64,000 nt of DNA from Anomaloglossus baeobatrachus (lineage: Eukaryota; Chordata; Amphibia; Anura; Aromobatidae). The stretch lies in contig NC_134361.1 in NCBI RefSeq assembly GCF_048569485.1, positions 174,403,336 to 174,467,335 of the forward strand, read 5' to 3'. The position numbers and the translations under genes are program-made. Shown here one piece after another: positions 58,515 to 64,000 of this stretch. The notes under the pieces were generated by a model that saw nothing but the letters and a program-made list of their open reading frames with translations, did not search any database and was not told where the DNA came from. Positions within the stretch are counted from its first letter, which is position 1, and each line of letters begins with the position of its first letter.

Positions 58515-59220
58515 CTGTAAGAAAAAGGAAAACATGACATCATCAGTCCTGTGAGTGACACAAGCTATTCTAACCATTTAAGGAGGACCAATCATTAACG
58601 GGAAAATGATAAAAGTCACAGTGGATGAAATAAGACTTTTCTCAACTATACGTCGTTAGCAAATCAGATGATTTCCCTCAGTATTTTAGTTATACGGTTT
58701 TATTTTCATTTCATAAGAGGGAAAAACCTGGTAAAATTCTCTTCTCTGGTAGGAACCAACTGTGGGGAAAGGGGTGATTTTATACAGCAAATGAATGGTA
58801 AAGTGGAGTCTTGTGCTTACGACTAACAGGAATTGGATTTTTTCGACAATTGCATGGTCAACAGAATAAAATTAAAGAACGGATTTACCTATTGTTTTCT
58901 CATAAATTCACCAACAGAAAATGACAAGCGTTGTTAATGGGCAGTGAATCAATGAAATGCAAATTAGGATATGTCCCTCACCTCCCATTAGGAGCCAGAA
59001 CTTTACTTCACACTGAAATTTATAAGACATGAAATAAGAGCTCCTATCTATTACGTAGCACAGACAAAGGAGGAGCACACAGCAGCTTCTAAAGTGTTGA
59101 GGGATTTGTGTATTACGCAGCACAGACAAAGGAGGAGGACACATCAGCTTCTAAAGGGTTAAGGGAGTTGTCTACTACGCAGCATAGATAAAGAAAAAGG
59201 ACACAGCAGCTTCTAAAGTG
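58515..59220. other. Intronic, no gene; 60-bp triplicate
   Basis: At 59045-59220 three ~60-bp copies occur, each with a form of TTACGCAGCACAGACAAAGG and CAGCTTCTAAAG. The rest is unassigned. Confidence 0.6.
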
Positions 59221-59224
59221 TTAA

Positions 59225-59821
59225 AGGGAACCGGTCACCATTTTTTTTGGTTAGAAGCTGCGGCCACCACCACCGGGCTCTTATATACAGCATTCTAACA
59301 TCCTGTATATAAGAGCCCAGGCCGGGGGTAGAACATAAAAAACACTTTATAATACTTACCTAACGATTGTGCGGTGGGCCTTATGGGCGTCTCCGTTGTC
59401 CAGTGCCGACTCTTTTGGCCATCTTTGTGCTCCTCCTTCTCTAGCCGCGGTGCATGACGCGTCCGATGTCATACACACTCGCCGGCATTCCGGTCCTGAG
59501 CAGGCGCACTTTGATCTGCCCTGAGCAGGGCAGATCAAAGTATTGTAGTGCGCCTGCGCAGGACCGGCGAGTGTGTATGACATAGCTGCGTCATGCACAC
59601 AGGCTTCAGAAAGAGGACGAAGATGGAAGTGGAGGCGCCCGCACCAGACAATGGAGATGCCCATAAGGCCCACTGTGCGACTGTTAGGTAAGTATTATAA
59701 GTGATTTTTATGTTATATCCCCAGCCTGGGCTCTTATATACCGCATGTTAGAATTCTGTATATAAGAGTCCGGTGGTGGTGGCCGCAGCTTATAGGCCAA
59801 AAAAGTGGTGACAGGTTCTCT
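59225..59821. mobile_element. 597-bp T2/Kolobok-type inverted-repeat element
   Basis: TTAA flanks (59221-59224, 59822-59825); ends AAGGGAACCGGTCACCA and the inverted AGAGAACCTGTCACCAC. The arms mirror each other through GGCCACCACCACCGG, TATATAAGAGC and the CAGGCGCACTTTGATCTGCC centre. Non-coding. Confidence 0.88.
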
Positions 59822-59825
59822 TTAA

Positions 59826-60120
59826 GGGAGTTGTCCACTTTCAGGTCCAGTGCCAGCTGCCCATCGATGCTCAGGCTGTGTTGTTTTGGCTGTAGTAGTG
59901 AATTACATCAGCAGGACATAACACTGCACTAGATAGTAACTGATCTCAGCGGCTGTATGGAGGTTGATGAAACAAGTAAAGGGCTCAGTGACTGGCTACA
60001 GGAGGGATGTATGCTGAAGCCATAAACACTGAGATCACAGCAGTGGCAGGGAGCTGGACTCAGGCAAGAGGAGTACCCACCGAATTTGAGGTCACTTTCC
60101 TGAAAGTGTATAACCCCTTT
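59826..60120. mobile_element. TTAA-type element sharing a TTAA with its neighbour
   Basis: The ends are GGGAGTTGTCCACTTTCAGG and the inverted AAAGGGGTTATACACTTTCA. The left TTAA is the right one of 59225-59821; on the right only TTTA remains. Interior non-coding. Confidence 0.6.
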
Positions 60121-60287
60121 ACTCTAGGAGGACATAGCTGATTGTGGATAGATAATTGTCACCGGGTAAATGGAGACAACACAGGGGCTGGCCTTAGGAC
60201 TGTCTTCCTTATCGCAAAGGTAGGTTTTATGGTAACCAGGTTCGAGCCCCCAGCGTGACCTTGACTCCTATCCGGACCCTGATCTTA

Positions 60288-60867
60288 GGGCGGCTTTGCA
60301 CGTTGCGACATTGCACGTGCGATGTCGGTGGGGTCAAATCGAAAGTGACGCACATCCGGCGTCGCAGTCGATATCGCAACGTGCAAATCCTTTTTGATAC
60401 GATGAACGAGCGCAAAAGCGTCGTTATCGTATCATCGCTGCAGCCTCCGACATTTCCATAATGCCGGTGGAGCGACAGGTGCGATGTTGTTCCTCGCTCC
60501 TGCGGCAGCACACATCGCTGTGTATGAAGCCGCAGGAGCGAGGAATATCACCTTACCTGCCGCCGGCTGCAATGAGAAGGACGGAGGTGGGCGGGATGTT
60601 TACTTCCTGCTCATCTCCGCCCCTCTACTTCAATTGGCCGCCTGCCGTGTGACGTCACTGTGACGCCGCACGACCCGCCCCCTAAGGAAGGAGGCGGGTC
60701 GCCGGCCAGAGGGACGTCGCACGGCAGGTATGTGCGTGTAAAGCTGCCGTAGCGATAATAATCGCTACGGCAGCTTTCACTATATATCGAACGTGCGACG
60801 GGGGCGGGACTATCGCTGCAGCATCGGTAACACATTGTTACTGATGTCGCAGCGTGCAAAGCCCGCC
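60288..60867. mobile_element. 580-bp Harbinger-type MITE (complete)
   Basis: The ends are GGGCGGCTTTGCACGTTGCG and the inverted GGCGGGCTTTGCACGCTGCG, flanked by TTA (60285-60287, 60868-60870). The interior matches the truncated copy at 13070-13641 in order: CACATCCGGCGTCG, GAAGCCGCAGGAGCGAGG, CATCTCCGCCCCTC, TAAGGAAGGAGGCGGG. Confidence 0.9.
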
Positions 60868-60870
60868 TTA

Positions 60871-61958
60871 CTCTTCCTCTCCGACACCTTCGGGACAGGA
60901 CAGAAAACACAGACAAAGCCCCATAAAACAACACTGACAAGGGAGAACTGAAACGCGTACACACAGCACTCAAAACACACAGGAGAGACAATATGTGTAC
61001 TGGGGAGTAAAGAAAAAGGGGAGGGAGTAACGCACAAAAGGGGAATGCTCACACCACTAAGTAGCGCAACACAGATCACCATACACAGGAAAAGAACCAA
61101 GACTGGGATTGCTGGAGTAAAAACTGAAGCTATCATCAGCACATCCAATGGAAGGCAGTGCCTTAAATAGAGAAGTGGCAGCTTGCACTTGGCAATCAGC
61201 AACCTGAGCACTTAGGTCCTACTCAGCAGTCTGCAGGAACTAACTCCTGCAAAGCTGAGACCAGGGAACCTGAACCAGCCGACACACGGCTCTGGCTGAA
61301 CAATCCAGAAGCCTCAGGTTGCTTGTCAGACTCTGTAGTGTGAACAGAGTCTGACGTCACAGTGCCAGCAGGTGTGTGCAGAGCTGAACATCACATTACA
61401 ATAATATGCAAAAGAACGAATCAGCTACCTAAATAGGGGGATAATACAAGCGTCACTACAAGAGCAGAATCACAGAAGGCTGTGACGGGGTATACCTCCA
61501 GTTACAGTTTCTAGTCTCATCCTTGAGAACATAGAGATCCATATTATATATTATATTATATTGCCTCTTTATAATAACATTCAGCAAGAATAGTGAGCAG
61601 CACACGTCCCCCGTATTTCCATGCTGCACACTCCCAGCCTCCACCACAGTGGCATCTTCCAGCTCAGGAGCATGAAGTCTCACCCAGCTGTGAGAGAGCA
61701 GAGAGCCCGACTTCAGCCTCACTCTCTAAAAAGGCCATTGCTATGATCACTAAATTAAAACTTTTTTCTGATTTTAGTTTTCAATACTTAAAAAACATTT
61801 TATATTTTAGTCTTTTTTTACTTCATGAAGTTTTCCCATTGTCCTAGTGTTACTTATAGATTATAATCACACAAACAACTTTGTGAATGTGCATAAATGG
61901 GGAGTATCAGGGTATATTTTTTGGAAAAACACCCCAGTTTCTGAGCCAAGTTTCTTTC
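60871..61958. other. No gene seen
   Basis: Non-coding on both strands by eye; short open frames have no recognisable domain. An alternating TATATTATAT stretch lies at 61545-61562. Confidence 0.35.
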
Positions 61959-63211
61959 TAGAACCAGCATACTACCTCAATTTACATCTTATAAAAACAC
62001 TATTTATTGAAATTCATTTAAAATTCAAAAAGTTCCACCTGTGAAAAAATGACACACAGAACACATATACCAGGACCATGGAACGGCTCCACAATATCTG
62101 CCCACAGGAACAAAACCAATTATTCCTTATATTGATGTCAATAATAATCCTGCCCAAGAATCAAATCTAAATGACCCTCACTCTTTCTTTCCTCTACCTG
62201 CCAATGGAGGTGTGACATAAAGTCACAATTCACCCTAAAGGTAATGAGGTGCCCCCATTCCTCGGCGGCTTTCCCTTCTAAAGGTATCCCTGATCTCCCT
62301 CAAGTTATAATATAGGCTAGGGATACTAGCTTTTCTAGAAGGGAAGATGGAAAATTGAACTTATCTGAGAGATGAGTCAAAAATTAGTAGTCCCTCAGCA
62401 GTCCGTTTTTTTCATAATGTACAGGCGTCCGGGCTTTCCATGGTCCTCAACCCAATAACATAGATACACAAAGTCTCCAGACGGTTATGGGACAGGTCAA
62501 GTGTCTTCAGGTACCAGTTATTGCCGCTCCCGCTCGTGCTGGATCAGTGGTTAAGGAGCAGTGCAATGACGGCGAGGCCGGATCAGTGGTTTGTGCGATG
62601 CTGACCTGAAGGACGACTCGTGTATACCGTTGGGATCTATAGTAAGGAATAACTGGTACCTGAAGACACTTGACCTGTCCCATAACCGTCTGGAGACTTT
62701 GTGTATCTATGTTATTGGGTTGAGGACCATGGAAAGCCCGGACGCCTGTACATTATGAAAAAAACGGACTGCTGAGGGACTACTAATTTTTGACTCATCT
62801 CTCAGATAAGTTCAATTTTCCATCTTCCCTTCTAGAAAAGCTAGTATCCCTAGCCTATATTATAACTTGAGGGAGATCAGGGATACCTTTAGAAGGGAAA
62901 GCCGCCGAGGAATGGGGGCACCTCATTACCTTTAGGGTGAATTGTGACTTTATGTCACACCTCCATTGGCAGGTAGAGGAAAGAAAGAGTGAGGGTCATT
63001 TAGATTTGATTCTTGGGCAGGATTATTATTGACATCAATATAAGGAATAATTGGTTTTGTTCCTGTGGGCAGATATTGTGGAGCCGTTCCATGGTCCTGG
63101 TATATGTGTTCTGTGTGTCATTTTTTCACAGGTGGAACTTTTTGAATTTTAAATGAATTTCAATAAATAGTGTTTTTATAAGATGTAAATTGAGGTAGTA
63201 TGCTGGTTCTA
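61959..63211. repeat. 564-bp perfect inverted duplication, 125-bp spacer
   Basis: Arms 61959-62522 and 62648-63211 have equal length, and in all stretches compared by eye they are exact complements. The spacer is 62523-62647. A 15-base direct repeat CCAAGTTTCTTTCTA lies at the left boundary (61946-61960) and again about 45 bases past the right boundary. The inner break cuts through an NLR-type leucine-rich repeat. Confidence 0.92.
62582..62758 (+). pseudogene. NLR-type leucine-rich repeat fragment
   Basis: The open stretch reads ISGLCDADLKDDSCIPLGSI then VRNNWYLKTLDLSHNRLETL and ends at TGA. The pattern L-x2-C-x-L-x4-C-x2-L-x8-N-x2-L-x2-LDLS-x-N-x-L is that of ribonuclease-inhibitor-like repeats in NLRP/NLRC receptors. 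Only one repeat is present, with no acceptor site that keeps the frame, so I call it a gene fragment. The segment from 62648 on is also present, inverted, in the left arm. Confidence 0.6.
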
Positions 63212-63365
63212 TATTTGATTTTCTACCTACACAAATAGATTTCTAAGTGTTTACCAAGTTTCTTTCTATTTTTCTAGCCAGGTCAGAAGTGTATTGAAAA
63301 AAAAATGAGAAATACAAAAGACAGTAACACTTCACAACTAACTTTGATTCATAAAACGGCATTAA

Positions 63366-63690
63366 AGGGAACCTGTCAACAGGTTTTTGCTATGCAATCT
63401 GAGAGAAACACAATGAAGGGACAGAGACCCTGACTCGATTGATGCATCACTTACTGCCCTGTGTTTTGGTCTTTTCAATAAAATCAGTGTTCAATTGGGA
63501 GATAATCATTAGAGGACTAAATGTCTCATGTCTATAGGTCCAACCACACCCCCACCACAGATTACTACATTTCTGTCATTATACAGTGTACAGCTGCCAA
63601 TCAGTGATGTGGGCAGGGTGATACACAGCTCAGCATTCCGAGCTCTGCAGCAGAAAAAACTCATTCAAGCACAACGGCTGCACCGTGTAA
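63366..63690. mobile_element. T2-like TTAA element, right end not seen
   Basis: The left end AGGGAACCTGTCAACAGG follows TTAA (63362-63365). The interior parallels 57975-58347. Homology fades after GCAGCAGAAAAAACTC. Confidence 0.6.
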
Positions 63691-63869
63691 ACCATGGGTC
63701 CCAAATATGCAGCCTGCATGTGGCCCCTGAGTCTGCTTGATGCGGTCCACAGGCACCATAGACCTCTTGATGATTGAGGCATATCTAGTCATCGATCAGG
63801 CTACCGACCAGGCTAGAATAAAAAAAGACGTTGAGAGAACGGAGGACAGGTGAGAAGAATTTTATTTTT

Positions 63870-64000
63870 TTTAATGTGTATGTCAAGAGAGGCACAATAG
63901 TAGACATTACAACAAGAGTGGGATCAGGATGAGGGACATTACTACAAGGAGACCAGGATAAGGACATTACTACAAGAAGGGGACCAGGATGGGGACATTA
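63870..64000. repeat. Start of a minisatellite cut by the window edge
   Basis: Units of about 28 bp: GACATTACTACAAG followed by a variable AGGGGACCAGGAT. At least four units are present before the edge; the sequence before 63870 is unassigned. Confidence 0.75.

Noticed and set aside
63528-63740. 70-codon plus-strand frame
   Set aside because: Overlaps a T2-like element and has no recognisable motif.

Overview
The window is eukaryotic and almost certainly from an amphibian, most likely a frog. It carries spliced exons of a vertebrate centromere gene (CENPI). It also holds TTAA-flanked T2/Kolobok-type inverted-repeat elements of the kind described from Xenopus, a DIRS-like retroelement, a Helitron, several Tc1 fossils, hAT, Harbinger and long satellite arrays. 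No bacterial-style gene organisation is present. The only host coding sequence I can defend is CENPI on the minus strand: three internal exons at 57.5-58.5 kb and the last exon with stop and poly(A) signal at 44.4-44.6 kb. A captured NLR-type leucine-rich repeat lies inside a palindrome at 62.6 kb. There is also a weak candidate first exon in a CpG-rich stretch at 7.2 kb.

Layout. 0-7 kb: an LTR piece, a ~150-bp tandem array with a perfect 108-bp palindrome, a ~50-bp array with an 83-bp TTAA element in it, and a ~72-bp CRE-containing array split by a solo LTR. 7.9-12.5 kb: a 4.6-kb satellite built on CACATCAGATC. 13.1-19.1 kb: a Harbinger-type MITE followed directly by a nearly whole PIF/Harbinger transposon (MADF-type gene plus a four-exon transposase), itself carrying a TA-flanked element. 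19.7-34.4 kb: a three-level nest. A transposon with ~1-kb terminal inverted repeats (TSD TAGA) was split by an 11.8-kb hAT (8-bp TSD GTCTTGAG), which was split by a young 4.6-kb LTR element (TSD ACTA). The only protein of that LTR element ends in a cold-shock domain. 34.6-44 kb: nested MITEs, a minisatellite, three back-to-back hairpins, two fused Tc1 fossils and T2/Kolobok-like foldback elements. 44-58.5 kb: the 3' part of CENPI, whose last large intron is filled with a 17-bp minisatellite, a Tc1 fossil, a DIRS-like element, a short hAT and a Helitron. 58.5-64 kb: more TTAA and TTA elements, a 564-bp perfect inverted duplication and the start of another minisatellite.

Most genes here belong to mobile elements and act in cis on their own termini; CENPI is the resident host gene. 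Target-site duplications fix the order of insertion in several places. The strongest novelty is the cold-shock domain in the small LTR element. Next are the long-TIR transposon whose coding end lies inside its own repeat, the hAT with a 236-bp higher-order minisatellite, and the perfect NLR-bearing palindrome. Family names rest on motifs, termini and TSDs seen by eye; no database search was run.
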